Source: an uncultured Roseobacter sp. (GTDB taxonomy: Bacteria; Pseudomonadota; Alphaproteobacteria; Rhodobacterales; Rhodobacteraceae). From it: a stretch of DNA of 64,000 nt. The DNA lies in assembly GCF_947499265.1 (NCBI RefSeq), contig NZ_CANMNK010000004.1, positions 124,001 through 188,000 of the forward strand. The letters are read 5' to 3'. A program made the position numbers and the translations under genes. Shown one piece after another: positions 45,432 through 55,738 of the stretch (positions are counted from its first letter, which is position 1; each line of letters opens with the position of its first letter). A model generated the notes under the pieces. The model made no database searches, was not told the origin of the DNA, and saw only the letters and a program-made list of their open reading frames with translations.

Positions 45432-46040
45432 ATGACCTGGATCGCAACCGTTCCCTTTGAGCAGGCCACCGGCAAACTGAAGCGGCTTTATGAGCGCATC
45501 ACCGGGCCGGGCAACAACGTGGACAACATCATGATGGCGCATAGCCTGCGGCCCCACACGATGGAGGGGCATATGGCGATCTACAAACATGTGCTGCACC
45601 ATTCGGGCAATACGGTCCCAAAATGGTTTCTGGAAGTGCTGGGGGTCTGGGTCTCCGCGCTGAACAAGTGCGACTACTGCGAAAACCACCATTTTGCGGG
45701 CATGAAGCGCTTGCTGGGCGATGATGCGCGCGCAGATGCGATCCGGTCAGCGATTTCCGCAGCTGATGTTGAGGCCGCGCCGCTTGATACAGGCCAGCGG
45801 GCCGCGCTGCGCTATGCACAAAAGCTGACGTGCACGCCCGGTGACATGGAAATCACGGACGTTCAAAGCTTGCGCGCGGCCGGGTTTGATGACGGCCAGG
45901 TTCTGGAGATCAATCAGGTGGTGAGTTACTTCGCCTATGCCAACCGAACTGTCCTGGGGCTGGGATGCTCGACGGAGGGCGACATCATCGGGCTGTCCCC
46001 CGGCAATTCCGATGATCCGAACGACTGGGGCCACCGGTAG
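45432..46040 (+). CDS. Peroxidase-related AhpD/CMD-family protein
   Basis: The 202-residue protein has the AhpD-like core: NKCDYCENHHFAGMKRLL with a CxxC...H active site near residue 81, and the N-terminal IMMAHSLRPHTMEGHMAIYK. Such uncharacterised peroxidase-related enzymes belong to the carboxymuconolactone decarboxylase superfamily and likely reduce peroxides or disulfides in the cytoplasm. ATG 45432 follows a GAAGAA stretch. It is divergent from parE. Confidence 0.88.
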   Translation: MTWIATVPFEQATGKLKRLYERITGPGNNVDNIMMAHSLRPHTMEGHMAIYKHVLHHSGNTVPKWFLEVLGVWVSALNKCDYCENHHFAGMKRLLGDDARADAIRSAISAADVEAAPLDTGQRAALRYAQKLTCTPGDMEITDVQSLRAAGFDDGQVLEINQVVSYFAYANRTVLGLGCSTEGDIIGLSPGNSDDPNDWGHR

Positions 46041-46087
46041 GGCACAGAACCTGGCGCCTTCGTGGTGCCGAAAAGCGCGGTTGTGGA

Positions 46088-47371
46088 TCACTCGCCCTTG
46101 AGCAGTGTCTCGAATCGCAGCCCCTTGGCCGTGCGGGGCGCAAACCCCGTCCAATAGGTGTGATCTTCGGTCGGATTGGCTTCCTCATCCAGTGCCAGAA
46201 TGCCAGCCTCCGCATCCGGGATCAGTTCCAGATAGGGGCGTTTGCTGACATCGCCCTTGAGGTGCAAATCCATGAAGGCGGTGGCAAAATGCTGCGCGAT
46301 GTTGTTCATGCGCGTGGTGTCCCAAACCGGGTCGGCATAGTGCTCAAAGGGCACGAATTCCAGGTCTTCGACCGGCACCCAGGCCTCGCGCGGCGCCGGG
46401 ATCGGGGCGGCGGCGTTGTGATTGGCGTGATCAAACGTCAAAAGATGGCGGTCCGTGCCGCTGGCCTCCTGAAAAATCGTGCGAATGGCATCATAGACGG
46501 ACACATCATCCGCGCCGCCTGCCATGAACATGGTGGGGACGCGCAGACCGCCCATGCCATTGGCATCCCAGAACCCGGCGTTTCGACCCCATGGGCCAAT
46601 GGCAATGATCGCCCGGACGCGTGGATCGATCAGCGCCTCGTGGCTTTCAGATCCGGCAAGGTGGCGGGACAGAAGCCCGTTGGGGGTGCCCCAGCTGTAT
46701 TCGGTGGCCGATTGCGTGACACCCGCGCCGCCAAAAATCAAGGCGCCATAGCCACCCAGCGAATATCCGATCACACCAACAGCGCTGGCGTCAATGATTG
46801 CACCCAGATCCCCGTCAAGAGCCGCCATCTGATCCAGCACAAACCGTTGATCGAGGGGCCTGTTGAACAGGGTCGAGCCCAAAATGGCCTGATCGGAGTA
46901 GGTGCTGTCGGTATGGTCGATCGAGACCGTGACAAAGCCCTTGGAGGCAAGGTTTTCCCCCAGATGTGACATCAGGAAGCGATTGCCGGGATAGCCGTGG
47001 CTGATGATGATCAGCGGATAGCGTTCCCCACTGGCAGGGCGCGCGTCGCGCACCGCTCGCCCGGTGAGTGTCACCTCGGTTTTGCCGTCGCGCAGAATCG
47101 CCTGATAGCTGCCGCCGGGCTCGGTCCCGTCCGCCGCCGGGTACCAGATCTCCGCCGTGAGTGATCTGTCGTAAACCGGCTCTTTGTCGCCATCCGTGTT
47201 GACGATATCGATCTGGCTCGAGTGCACCAGCTCAAGGGTTTGCACCCCGATGGGCAATAGCCCGTAGTCTGCAAGTTCGGGAGCATCTGGGCGGATCAAG
47301 TCGATGGGATTGGCAAGCGCCGGCGCCGCCATGAAGGCTGCGATGGCAGCAAGGTTTCGTTTGGTCGTCAT
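46088..47371 (-). CDS. Secreted alpha/beta-hydrolase of the dienelactone-hydrolase/PAF-acetylhydrolase type
   Basis: The 427-residue product has a signal peptide (NLAAIAAFMAAPALA) and an alpha/beta-hydrolase core: PLIIISHGYPGNRFLMSHLG (oxyanion hole), GVIGYSLGGYGALIF with the GxSxG nucleophile Ser, and late His in FDHANHNAAAP. It is larger than plain dienelactone hydrolases. The substrate is unknown; phospholipid or ester hydrolysis in the periplasm is likely. The start at 47371 (MTTKRNL) has GGAG upstream; the longer frame to 47440 is not needed. Confidence 0.85.
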   Translation of the reverse strand: MTTKRNLAAIAAFMAAPALANPIDLIRPDAPELADYGLLPIGVQTLELVHSSQIDIVNTDGDKEPVYDRSLTAEIWYPAADGTEPGGSYQAILRDGKTEVTLTGRAVRDARPASGERYPLIIISHGYPGNRFLMSHLGENLASKGFVTVSIDHTDSTYSDQAILGSTLFNRPLDQRFVLDQMAALDGDLGAIIDASAVGVIGYSLGGYGALIFGGAGVTQSATEYSWGTPNGLLSRHLAGSESHEALIDPRVRAIIAIGPWGRNAGFWDANGMGGLRVPTMFMAGGADDVSVYDAIRTIFQEASGTDRHLLTFDHANHNAAAPIPAPREAWVPVEDLEFVPFEHYADPVWDTTRMNNIAQHFATAFMDLHLKGDVSKRPYLELIPDAEAGILALDEEANPTEDHTYWTGFAPRTAKGLRFETLLKGE

Positions 47372-47519
47372 CGTCGTGCTCCGCGCGGATGTCTTATCGT
47401 ACTCGCGCCGCCAGATTGACAGGTTTTCTCCGCCATTCAAGCACTTATGGTGTGTTATTTGTGTCGAACTCCAAGATTTTCGACCCGCTACAGAACAGCA
47501 TCTGTTTCAGATTTGTGAC

Positions 47520-47712
47520 CGGTGTCCCGGATTTGTTCCTGCTGCGGCCAGTGTCCATCGCGTTCTATCCCGTGCAAACGGCCTGTGGCCTTGCACCGTT
47601 TTGCTATTGCGGAGGGGGTATCCGGTGGCATTCAGCGGTTTCGACATCAAGGCTGGAGCTTCGGTTTTCGGCTTTGAAGCTGAGATGCCCCTGCCACCGC
47701 GGCAGGTTTTTT
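47520..47712 (+). other. Structured leader or small RNA before the MATE gene
   Basis: The 398-base gap 47372-47769 has no convincing gene on either strand. GTGCAA-AC-GGCC (47572-47583) folds on GGCC-TTGCAC (47587-47596) with a TGT loop; CCGGAT (47527-47532) can pair with ATCCGG (47620-47625) around it; AGCTTC and GAAGCT form a later hairpin; and the region closes with the terminator at 47690-47712, 58 bases before the MATE start. This arrangement fits an attenuated leader or a separate small RNA. Confidence 0.35.
47690..47712 (+). terminator. Intrinsic terminator ahead of the MATE gene
   Basis: CCTGCC (47690-47695) and GGCAGG (47701-47706) enclose a five-base loop and are followed by six Ts. 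No gene ends here on the plus strand, so it must end a leader or a small RNA. Confidence 0.75.
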
Positions 47713-47769
47713 GAGCGAGGATCATCGAGACCTCTTCCCCCCGGCGCGCACTGGGCGTAATGCAGTTTC

Positions 47770-49134
47770 ATGCGCAAAGTGATGACATATCCCGAACACG
47801 GTCGCGCTATCCTGACCCTTGGCCTGCCGCTGATCGGCGGGCATCTGGCCCAGATGGCAATCGGTGTCACCGATACCGTCATGTTGGGTTGGTATGGTGT
47901 CGAGGCATTGGCCGCCGTGACGCTGGGTTCAACCTTCTTCTTTGTACTGTTCATCTTTGGCTCGGGCTTCGCCTGGGCGGTGATGCCGATGGTCGCCTCC
48001 TTTGACGCGGAAGGCGACGAGGTCGGACTGCGTCGGGCCACGCGGATGGGGCTCTGGCTGAGTTTCGGATTTGCCGTGCTGGCACTGCCCGCCATGTTCT
48101 GGTCGGAGCCCTTGCTCATCGCTTTGGGACAGGGCGAGGGCCTTGCAGCCGATGCGAGCGCCTATCTCCGCGTCGCAGGCTTTGGCATTCTGCCGGCGCT
48201 CCTGGTCATGGTGATCAAATCCTATCTGGCGGCGCTGGAGCGGACACAGGTGGTATTGTGGATCACGGTGTTCAGCGCTGTTGTGAACGCTGTCGTCAAC
48301 TACGCGCTGATTTTCGGCAATTGGGGGGCGCCGGAACTTGGCATCACCGGTGCCGCGATTGCTTCTGTCGCGACCCAGATTTGTGCGCTCATTGGTATCG
48401 TTATCTACGCGCGGGTGGCGCTGCCGGAACACGCGCTTTTCCAACGCCTGTGGCGCGCAGACGGTCAGATGCTGGCGCAGGTGTTTCGTCTGGGCTGGCC
48501 CATTGGGCTGACGGGTCTCAGCGAAGTGGGTCTTTTCGCCGCCTCCGCCATGATGATGGGATGGCTGGGCACTGTGCCGCTGGCCGCGCATGGTATTGCG
48601 GTGCAGCTCTCGGCCCTTGCTTTCATGGTGCACATGGGGCTGAGCAATGCCGCGACCATTCGCGCGGGCAATGCCTACGGCCGCCATGACCCCAACCACA
48701 TGGACAAAGGCGCGCGGATGGTGACCGCAATGTCGCTGATCATCGCCATGATGACTGTGGTACTTTTCCTTGTGATGCCAGAGCCTTTGATCTCGATCTT
48801 CATGCAGAAGGATGAACCGGAAAGGGACACGATCCTGCTGATTGGGACCGGGCTTCTGGCGATGGCCGCGCTTTTTCAATTGGTCGACGGCGCTCAGGTG
48901 ATTGCCCTTGGATTGCTGCGCGGTGTGCAGGACACCCGGGTGCCGATGATCTGTGCCGCGCTGAGCTATTGGGGTGTCGGCATCCCCTGCTCCTATGTGC
49001 TTGGCTTTGTGCTGGGCTATGAGGGTATCGGGGTCTGGGCCGGTCTGGTCATTGGCCTCGGCGTTGCCGCCCTGCTGTTGTCGGCAAGGTTCTGGGGGTT
49101 CGCCCTGCGCAGGCTCAAGACAGCAGCCGCCTGA
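47770..49134 (+). CDS. MATE-family multidrug/metabolite efflux pump
   Basis: The 454-residue membrane protein has 12 predicted helices and MATE family blocks: LTLGLPLIGGHLAQMAIGVT near the start, VMLGWYGVEALAAVTLG, GWPIGLTGLSEVGLFAASAM in the second half, and the final GLLRGVQDTRVPM. It exports cationic compounds against Na+ or H+. The start at 47770 is used; ATG 47782 is an in-frame second choice. A terminator-like hairpin 58 bases upstream hints at attenuation. Confidence 0.9.
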   Translation: MRKVMTYPEHGRAILTLGLPLIGGHLAQMAIGVTDTVMLGWYGVEALAAVTLGSTFFFVLFIFGSGFAWAVMPMVASFDAEGDEVGLRRATRMGLWLSFGFAVLALPAMFWSEPLLIALGQGEGLAADASAYLRVAGFGILPALLVMVIKSYLAALERTQVVLWITVFSAVVNAVVNYALIFGNWGAPELGITGAAIASVATQICALIGIVIYARVALPEHALFQRLWRADGQMLAQVFRLGWPIGLTGLSEVGLFAASAMMMGWLGTVPLAAHGIAVQLSALAFMVHMGLSNAATIRAGNAYGRHDPNHMDKGARMVTAMSLIIAMMTVVLFLVMPEPLISIFMQKDEPERDTILLIGTGLLAMAALFQLVDGAQVIALGLLRGVQDTRVPMICAALSYWGVGIPCSYVLGFVLGYEGIGVWAGLVIGLGVAALLLSARFWGFALRRLKTAAA

Positions 49135-49195
49135 GGTGCGGCTTGCGCCACCGCCTCAGCCGTTCTAGCGTCTCGCCTGATATCCGGGGGGCTTC

Positions 49196-50464
49196 ATGTA
49201 CAAAGATCGCTATGGCAACGCGCTGACGACCACGTCTCAGGCTGCGGCCGACGCTTATGACCGCGCGCTTGACCGGCTGCTTGCCGGGCGACCGGAAATG
49301 GACGCAGGATTTCTCGCCGCGATCGAGGCCGATCCCGGATTCGCCGCCGCATACGCGGGCCTGTCCCGCGCCCGGCAAACGGTTGGTGACATGGCGGGGG
49401 CGCAGGCCGCCATCGCCCAGGCACAGACGCTTGCTGGTGGCGTGACTGCGCGCGAAGCCTCGCAAATCCACATGCTGTCCTTGATGATGGGCGGCAAGGG
49501 GGCCGAGGCGCTGCAGGCGGTCTATGACCATGTGGACCGTTTCCCGCGGGACGCCGTTGTCGCACAGACCAGCTCCTCGATCTACGGGCTGATCGGGTTT
49601 TCCGGCCAGCCCGGGCGCGAAGCGCAGATGCTGGCTTTTCTGTCGCGTCTGATGCCGCATTACGGTGAGGATTGGTGGCTGATGAGCCAATACGCCTTTG
49701 CGCTCTGCGAAACGGGGCAGCTGGCGCAGGCGGGTGACATGATCGACCGGTCGCTGGCACTCAACCCCGACAACGCCCATGGCGCGCATGTGCGCAGCCA
49801 CGTTTCATACGAAGAGGGGGATGTTGACAGCGGGATCGCCTATTTAAAGGCGTGGCTGCCCGGCTATGCCAAGGCGGGTGTGATGCACGGGCATCTCAGC
49901 TGGCACCAGGCTCTCTGGATGCTACAGACCGGCGATGTCGCGGGCATGTGGGCACTGCTGGATGATGCCGTGACGCCGGAAGCGGCGATCGGTGGCGCGC
50001 CCCTGAGTGTGCTGGTGGATACGGCGTCATTGCTGCATCGAGCGGAATTGGCGGGTATTACCGTGCCGCAGGAGCGGTGGGTGTCCATCAGCGAATTCGC
50101 CGCCCGGGCCTTTCCGCGCACGGGCAATGCTTTTGTCGATATGCATGTCGCGGTGTCGCATGCCATGGCCGGTGAGGCCTCGGGCATCTCCCGGATCATC
50201 TCGGAGCCCGCAGGTCCCGCTTCGGATCTGGTGCCCAGCATCGCGCAAGGGTTTCAGGACATGGCGCGCCGCGATTGGGCCGCTGCCGCGCGTCATTTCA
50301 AGAGTGCGATGGCCGATACCGCGCGCATCGGCGGCAGTCGCGCACAGCGTGATCTGGTGGAGCACAGCCTGCTGGCCTGCCTCATGCGGCAGGGCCTGAG
50401 GGTTGAGGCACATGATCTCGCAGCGCTCAGGCGCCCTGTGATTGCAGATGCTTACGCGTCATAG
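49196..50464 (+). CDS. Tetratricopeptide-repeat protein
   Basis: The 422-residue protein is mainly helical with several TPR-like units (AGFLAAIEADPGFAAAYAGL, LCETGQLAQAGDMIDRSLAL and ALNPDNAHGAHVRSHVSYEE) and no signal peptide. It resembles the TTC38-like family of soluble proteins with an N-terminal D-x-x-G-N-x-L pattern. Function unknown, probably protein-protein scaffolding. It ends in TAG abutting the hutU stop (TAGCTA at 50462-50467). Confidence 0.82.
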   Translation: MYKDRYGNALTTTSQAAADAYDRALDRLLAGRPEMDAGFLAAIEADPGFAAAYAGLSRARQTVGDMAGAQAAIAQAQTLAGGVTAREASQIHMLSLMMGGKGAEALQAVYDHVDRFPRDAVVAQTSSSIYGLIGFSGQPGREAQMLAFLSRLMPHYGEDWWLMSQYAFALCETGQLAQAGDMIDRSLALNPDNAHGAHVRSHVSYEEGDVDSGIAYLKAWLPGYAKAGVMHGHLSWHQALWMLQTGDVAGMWALLDDAVTPEAAIGGAPLSVLVDTASLLHRAELAGITVPQERWVSISEFAARAFPRTGNAFVDMHVAVSHAMAGEASGISRIISEPAGPASDLVPSIAQGFQDMARRDWAAAARHFKSAMADTARIGGSRAQRDLVEHSLLACLMRQGLRVEAHDLAALRRPVIADAYAS

Positions 50465-52129
50465 CTAAAGTATGCCCGGCAGGTTCAACTCATTTTCGCG
50501 GGCGCAATCGAGCGCCTCGGCATAGCCCGCATCCGCATGCCGCATCACGCCGGTTGCAGGGTCATTCCAAAGCACACGCGCGATCCGTCGGTCCGCATCT
50601 TCGGTACCATCGCAGCAGATCACCATGCCGGAATGCTGGCTGAACCCCATGCCGACACCACCGCCGTGGTGCAGCGATACCCAGGTGGCCCCGCTGGCCG
50701 TGTTCAGCAGCGCATTCAGCAAGGGCCAATCGCTGACCGCGTCTGAGCCGTCCTTCATCGCCTCGGTCTCGCGGTTGGGCGAGGCGACGGAGCCGGAATC
50801 CAGATGGTCCCGCCCAATCACAATCGGGGCGGATAGCTCGCCGCTGCGCACCATCTCGTTGAAGGCCAGCCCCAATTTGTGGCGCACACCCAGACCGACC
50901 CAGCAGATTCGCGCGGGAAGCCCCTGAAAGCTGATCCGGTCACGGGCCATATTAAGCCAATTGTGCAGGTGCGGGTCATCGATCAGCTCTTTGACCTTGC
51001 GATCAGTCTTGTAGATATCTTCCGGATCGCCCGACAGGGCGCACCAGCGAAACGGCCCAATCCCCCGGCAAAAGAGCGGGCGGATGTAGGCCGGGACGAA
51101 CCCGGGAAAGGCAAAGGCGTTTTCGAGGCCTTCCTCCAGCGCGACCTGCCGGATGTTATTGCCATAGTCGAGCGTCGGCACATCGGCGTTCCAGAAATCC
51201 ACCATGGCGGCGACATGCACCTTCATGCTGGCGCGCGCGGCCCGTTCCACGGCCTTGGGGTCGCTCTCGCGCTTGGCCTTCCAGTCGCCAAGGCTCCAGC
51301 CCTGCGGCAGGTAGCCGTTGACCGGATCATGCGCGCTGGTCTGATCGGTCACGATGTCGGGCCGTACCCCACGCCGCACCAGTTCCGGGAAAACATCCGC
51401 CGCGTTGCCGAGCAGACCCACGGACTTCGCCTCACCTGCCGCTGTCCATTTTTCGATGAGCGTCAGTGCTTCATCCAAAGTCTCAGCTTTCTCGTCTAGA
51501 TATTTGGTACGCAAGCGAAAATCTATGCTATCCGGGTTGCATTCGACCGCCAGGCAGCAGGCCCCGGCCATGACCGCGGCAAGTGGCTGCGCACCGCCCA
51601 TGCCGCCCAATCCTGCGGTCAGGATCCAGCGCCCGGTCAGATCGCCGCCATAGTGCTGTCGGCCTGCCTCGACAAAGGTCTCATAGGTGCCCTGCACAAT
51701 GCCCTGCGAGCCGATGTAGATCCACGATCCCGCCGTCATCTGGCCGTACATCGCCAGACCGCGCTTATCGAGTTCATTGAAGTGGTCCCAATTGGCCCAA
51801 TGCGGCACCAGGTTGGAATTGGCAATCAGGACGCGCGGGGCGTCCTTGTGGGTCTGAAAAATGCCCACGGGCTTGCCGGACTGCACCAGAAGCGTCTGGT
51901 CTTCCTCAAGCGTTTTGAGGCTGGCGACGATATGATCGAAATCCGCCCAGGTGCGTGCGGCGCGTCCAATGCCGCCATAGACCACCAATTCATGCGGGTT
52001 CTCCGCCACATCCGGGTGCAAGTTGTTCATCAGCATCCGCATCGGCGCTTCGGTCAGCCAGCTTTTGGCGGTGATCTTCGGCCCTGTGGCCGGGAAAACG
52101 TCGCGGATATTCTTGCGCGGATCACTCAT
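50465..52129 (-). CDS. hutU: Urocanate hydratase HutU
   Basis: The 554-residue NAD-dependent enzyme converts urocanate to imidazolonepropionate. Family blocks include [20 protein letters not shown] near the start, [19 protein letters not shown] (NAD binding, around residue 175), and the catalytic region [20 protein letters not shown] with Cys, then the [20 protein letters not shown] motif. Length is standard. It overlaps hutG by ATGA and is the last gene of the hutI-H-G-U operon. Confidence 0.96.
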   Translation of the reverse strand: MSDPRKNIRDVFPATGPKITAKSWLTEAPMRMLMNNLHPDVAENPHELVVYGGIGRAARTWADFDHIVASLKTLEEDQTLLVQSGKPVGIFQTHKDAPRVLIANSNLVPHWANWDHFNELDKRGLAMYGQMTAGSWIYIGSQGIVQGTYETFVEAGRQHYGGDLTGRWILTAGLGGMGGAQPLAAVMAGACCLAVECNPDSIDFRLRTKYLDEKAETLDEALTLIEKWTAAGEAKSVGLLGNAADVFPELVRRGVRPDIVTDQTSAHDPVNGYLPQGWSLGDWKAKRESDPKAVERAARASMKVHVAAMVDFWNADVPTLDYGNNIRQVALEEGLENAFAFPGFVPAYIRPLFCRGIGPFRWCALSGDPEDIYKTDRKVKELIDDPHLHNWLNMARDRISFQGLPARICWVGLGVRHKLGLAFNEMVRSGELSAPIVIGRDHLDSGSVASPNRETEAMKDGSDAVSDWPLLNALLNTASGATWVSLHHGGGVGMGFSQHSGMVICCDGTEDADRRIARVLWNDPATGVMRHADAGYAEALDCARENELNLPGIL

Positions 52130-52908
52130 GCGGGCCTCCAGTGCTTCAGATAGGTCAATACGTCTTTCAAGATTTCGCGCAGAGGGGCTGCCTTGGCCGC
52201 GTCATACTGCCATGGGGCTGCCTCATCGGTCAGGTAGGTGGATTGGGCCAATTCCATCTGGATGGCATGCACGTTGTTTTCCGGACGGCCGAATTTGCGG
52301 GTGGTCCAGCCGCCTTTGAAACGCCCATCGACGACAGTGGAGTAATCTGCCGCCTGCTTGCAAACCTGCGTGACCTGCGCCGCGATTTCCGGATCGCAGG
52401 ACGCGCCCATGTAGGTGCCGATGCTGAAATCGGGCAAGGTGCCTTCGAACAGGTAGGGGATCTTTGACCGGATCGAATGGCAATCGTAGAGCACGGCAAA
52501 TCCGTGTTTGGCGCGCAGGCGCGCGATTTGCGCGGCGAGGGCGGCATGATAGGGCGCGTGACAGGCAGAGCGCCAGGTGGCCATTTCGACCTTGTTGGGC
52601 GGGTCGTCCCAGATGTCTTCCCCGTCGAAACTCGTCAGCGGTACCAAACCTGTGCTGTTTTGCCCCGGGTAGAGGCTGGCGCCGCTGGGGTCGCGGTTCG
52701 CATCGCAGACGTAGCGGTGAAAATTCGCGCGCAAGGTTGTCACATCATCAATCAGATCGCTGTACAGCCGATCAACATGCCAGTCGGTATCCGCCAAGCG
52801 GCGCCCGATCTCATTCAGCCGCTGCAGGATCGGGTCCGCGATTTCGGTCCCGGCATGCGGGATCGCAAGGATCAGCGGGCTTGACCCAACAGTGACATCA
52901 ACGGGCAT
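52126..52908 (-). CDS. hutG: N-formylglutamate deformylase HutG
   Basis: The 260-residue protein belongs to the N-formylglutamate amidohydrolase family: [20 protein letters not shown] near the start, [23 protein letters not shown] and the later [18 protein letters not shown]. It frees glutamate and formate from N-formylglutamate, the last step of the deiminase branch of histidine breakdown, matching HutF encoded divergently. I choose ATG 52908 (MPVDVTVG); the longer frame to 52944 begins inside hutH. The gene overlaps hutH by 11 bases and hutU by four. Confidence 0.92.
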   Translation of the reverse strand: MPVDVTVGSSPLILAIPHAGTEIADPILQRLNEIGRRLADTDWHVDRLYSDLIDDVTTLRANFHRYVCDANRDPSGASLYPGQNSTGLVPLTSFDGEDIWDDPPNKVEMATWRSACHAPYHAALAAQIARLRAKHGFAVLYDCHSIRSKIPYLFEGTLPDFSIGTYMGASCDPEIAAQVTQVCKQAADYSTVVDGRFKGGWTTRKFGRPENNVHAIQMELAQSTYLTDEAAPWQYDAAKAAPLREILKDVLTYLKHWRPA

Positions 52909-54463
52909 CAGGTCTTGTTCCTTCTTGCAGGCAGGGCAGGTCAAGATCCTGCACCAACGTGCCCGTTGATATCATACGAGCTGCGGTCTCGATATCCCGG
53001 GCCAGATAGCGATCCGCTTCGAGGGGGGCGATCTCCGCCCGCAGAAGGTTCATCGCAGTTTGCAGGGCGTGGCTGGTTTTGAGCGGCGCGCGGCATTCGA
53101 TCCCCTGGGCCGCACAGATGGCTTCGACCCCGAGAATTACATTGAGATTGGTATTCATCTTCTGAAGACGGCGCGCGGCATGTGCGGCCATGCTAACGTG
53201 ATCCTCCTGATTGGCCGAGGTTGGGGTGCTGTCGGTGGCACAGGGGGTCGCGAGGTGCTTGTTTTCGCTCATCAGTGCCGCGGTCGTCACCTCGGCGATC
53301 ATCAGCCCGGAATTCAGACCCGGATCAGGTGTCAGGAAAGGCGGTAGATCAAAGCTGAGCGTGGGATCCACCATCAGCGCCACGCGGCGTTGCGCGATGG
53401 CCCCGATCTCTGCCAGCGCGACGGCGATCTGATCGGCGGCAAAAGCCACGGGTTCAGCGTGGAAATTCCCGCCCGACACGATTTGACCGCCTGTCGGATG
53501 CGACGGATCCACGAGGACCAGCGGGTTGTCCGTCACCGCATTGGCCTCTGTCTCCAGGGTCGCGCCAGCCACGCGCAGCAGGTCCATCGCGGCCCCTGAA
53601 ACCTGCGGCTGGCAGCGAATGCAATAAGGGTCCTGCACACGGGTGTCACCGTCGCGATGGCTTTCGCGGATCTCTGACCCCTGCATCAACGCGCGCTGCG
53701 CACTGGCGGCTTCAATCTGGCCCTGATGCCCGCGCAGCAGGTGAATTTCGGGGACCAAAGGCGCTGTCGATCCCATGATCGCATCGGTGGACAGGGCCGC
53801 CGTCAGGATACAGGCGCGGGCGTTCTCCCAGGCGGCGAAAAGACCCACCAAAGCGCAGGCGGTGGAGAATTGCGTGCCGTTGATCAGGGCCAAGCCTTCC
53901 TTTGCCCCCAGCGTGACCGGGGACACGCCAGCGGCTTTCAGGGCCGCCGCACCGGGCATCAGATTGCCCTGAAAAACCGCCTCTCCCTCGCCGATCAGCA
54001 CCGCGGCCATGTGTGCCAGGGGCGCCAGATCGCCAGAGGCCCCCACCGACCCTTGGACCGGTATGACGGGCATCACATCATGGGCGAGCAGGTCCTGAAG
54101 GAGCGCGACAGTCTGCCAGCGCACCCCCGATGCACCGCGCCCCAGCGACAGCAGCTTCAGCGCGATCATCAGCCGGGTGGTGTTGGCCTCCAGCGGTTCG
54201 CCGACACCGCAGCAATGGGAAAGCACCAGGTTGCGTTGCAGGGCTTGGGTGTCACGGGCCGCGATCTTGATGCTCGCAAGTTTGCCGAACCCGGTGTTGA
54301 CGCCATAAACGGCGACGTCGCCCTGTGCTGCCCGTTCCACCAGTGCCGCGGCGGCATCAATGCCAGCGCGGGCGCTTGCGGCCAGCGTCACAAGTCCCGT
54401 ACCCGTCCAAACCGCATGAAGATCGCGCAGCGTGGTCGCGCCGGGCACCAGAATTTGCGTCAT
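52898..54463 (-). CDS. hutH: Histidine ammonia-lyase HutH
   Basis: The 521-residue lyase turns histidine into urocanate and ammonia. The self-formed MIO cofactor arises from Ala-Ser-Gly at residues 142-144 in [28 protein letters not shown] near residue 53 and [12 protein letters not shown] are further family marks. The start [14 protein letters not shown] at 54463 is chosen; an open frame runs farther but overlaps hutI. hutI and hutH overlap by ATGA (54460-54463). Confidence 0.96.
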   Translation of the reverse strand: MTQILVPGATTLRDLHAVWTGTGLVTLAASARAGIDAAAALVERAAQGDVAVYGVNTGFGKLASIKIAARDTQALQRNLVLSHCCGVGEPLEANTTRLMIALKLLSLGRGASGVRWQTVALLQDLLAHDVMPVIPVQGSVGASGDLAPLAHMAAVLIGEGEAVFQGNLMPGAAALKAAGVSPVTLGAKEGLALINGTQFSTACALVGLFAAWENARACILTAALSTDAIMGSTAPLVPEIHLLRGHQGQIEAASAQRALMQGSEIRESHRDGDTRVQDPYCIRCQPQVSGAAMDLLRVAGATLETEANAVTDNPLVLVDPSHPTGGQIVSGGNFHAEPVAFAADQIAVALAEIGAIAQRRVALMVDPTLSFDLPPFLTPDPGLNSGLMIAEVTTAALMSENKHLATPCATDSTPTSANQEDHVSMAAHAARRLQKMNTNLNVILGVEAICAAQGIECRAPLKTSHALQTAMNLLRAEIAPLEADRYLARDIETAARMISTGTLVQDLDLPCLQEGTRPDAR

Positions 54464-55662
54464 GCCCCGGGCCCTTCCAGTTGGCCGCCAAAGACCCGCG
54501 CATGCAGCGGGTTGAACCCGATGTGGTAGGCCAGCTCCGCAGGATGCGTGACATCCCAGATCGCCAGATCGGCGTGACACCCAGTGGCAATTTTCCCGGC
54601 GTTGCTTTGCCCAAGGGCCTGGGCGGCATGGCAGGTCACGCCCGCGAGCGCCTCCGCCGGGGTCATGCGGAAAAGCGTGCAGGCCATGTTCATCGCAAGC
54701 AACAGCGAAGTCATCGGCGACGACCCCGGATTGCAATCGGTGCTGATCGCCATCGGCACCCCCATGGCCCGGAAGGTTTCAACCGGCGGTTTCTGGCGTT
54801 CCCGCAGGGTATAGAAGGCGCCGGGCAGGATCACCGCCACCATGTCCGCTGCAGCCATGGCTTTGGCGTCTTTCTCGGTGGCATATTCCAGATGATCCGC
54901 CGATAGCGCGCCATGGGCAGCGGCCAAGGCCGTGCCGCCCTGATGAGACAATTGTTCGGCGTGCAGCTTGATGGGCAGATCAAGGGCATGGGCGGCATCG
55001 AAGACGCGCGCGATCTGGGTGGTGTCAAAGGCGATGTTTTCGCAAAAGCCATCCACCGCATCCACCAGCCCCTCGGCATGGGCCGCCTGAAGCGTGGGGA
55101 TACAGACCTCATCAATATAAGCATCCGCATTCTCTGCGTACTCCGGCGGCAGCGCATGCGCGCCCAGAAAGCTGGTGCAAATGCGTATGGGGCGATGTTC
55201 GGCAACGGCGCGCGCGGCGCGGAGCATGCGCAACTCGGTCTCCTGATCGAGCCCGTATCCGGATTTGATTTCCAGCAGGGTCACGCCCTCGGCGATCATG
55301 GCATCCACGCGGGGCAGGGCTTGTTCAATCAACGCCTCTTCAGAGGTTGCCCGTGTCGCCGTCACGGTCGACATGATGCCACCGCCACCGCGTGCGATGT
55401 CTTCGTAGCTTGCGCCTTCGAGCCGCATTTCGAATTCGGTTGCCCGGTTGCCGCCAAAGACAACATGGGTATGGCAATCGATCAGGCCGGGCGTCACCAG
55501 GCGCCCGCCCAGATCAATATGATCGCCTTTGTGATATTCCGCTGGCAGGGCGGTGCGGGCCCCGGCCCAAACGATCCGATCCCCCTGCATCACGATGGCG
55601 GCATCCGGCAGCGGCGGGGCCGCGCCGGTCATCGCCATGAGGGTGAGATTGGACAGAATCAT
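54460..55662 (-). CDS. hutI: Imidazolonepropionase HutI
   Basis: The 400-residue amidohydrolase hydrolyses imidazolonepropionate to formiminoglutamate. The metal-binding [20 protein letters not shown] at residues 59-78, the [13 protein letters not shown] helix with His ligand, and [20 protein letters not shown] with catalytic Asp are all seen. It begins the minus-strand hut operon; its start at 55662 faces hutF across 76 bases that contain the HutC-like operator. Confidence 0.95.
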   Translation of the reverse strand: MILSNLTLMAMTGAAPPLPDAAIVMQGDRIVWAGARTALPAEYHKGDHIDLGGRLVTPGLIDCHTHVVFGGNRATEFEMRLEGASYEDIARGGGGIMSTVTATRATSEEALIEQALPRVDAMIAEGVTLLEIKSGYGLDQETELRMLRAARAVAEHRPIRICTSFLGAHALPPEYAENADAYIDEVCIPTLQAAHAEGLVDAVDGFCENIAFDTTQIARVFDAAHALDLPIKLHAEQLSHQGGTALAAAHGALSADHLEYATEKDAKAMAAADMVAVILPGAFYTLRERQKPPVETFRAMGVPMAISTDCNPGSSPMTSLLLAMNMACTLFRMTPAEALAGVTCHAAQALGQSNAGKIATGCHADLAIWDVTHPAELAYHIGFNPLHARVFGGQLEGPGA

Positions 55663-55703
55663 GCATCAAACCTCTTGCGGAACAGAGTGGCTTTATTATT
55701 ATG

Positions 55704-55713
55704 TATGTACATA
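55704..55713. promoter_or_regulatory. Likely HutC operator in the hutI/hutF divergent promoter
   Basis: The palindrome TATGTACATA (extended context ATGTATGTACATAT) lies mid-way between hutI (start 55662) and hutF (start 55739). GntR-type HutC proteins are known to bind TGTA..TACA palindromes, and hutC is encoded directly after hutF. It should repress both operons in the absence of urocanate. Confidence 0.6.
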
Positions 55714-55738
55714 TTTTTCTGTCAAGACGGAGAAGCCG

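Noticed and set aside
47304-47714. Plus-strand frame of 136 residues before the MATE gene
   Set aside because: No ribosome site, starts inside the antisense hydrolase gene, and covers the hairpin region; more likely non-coding.
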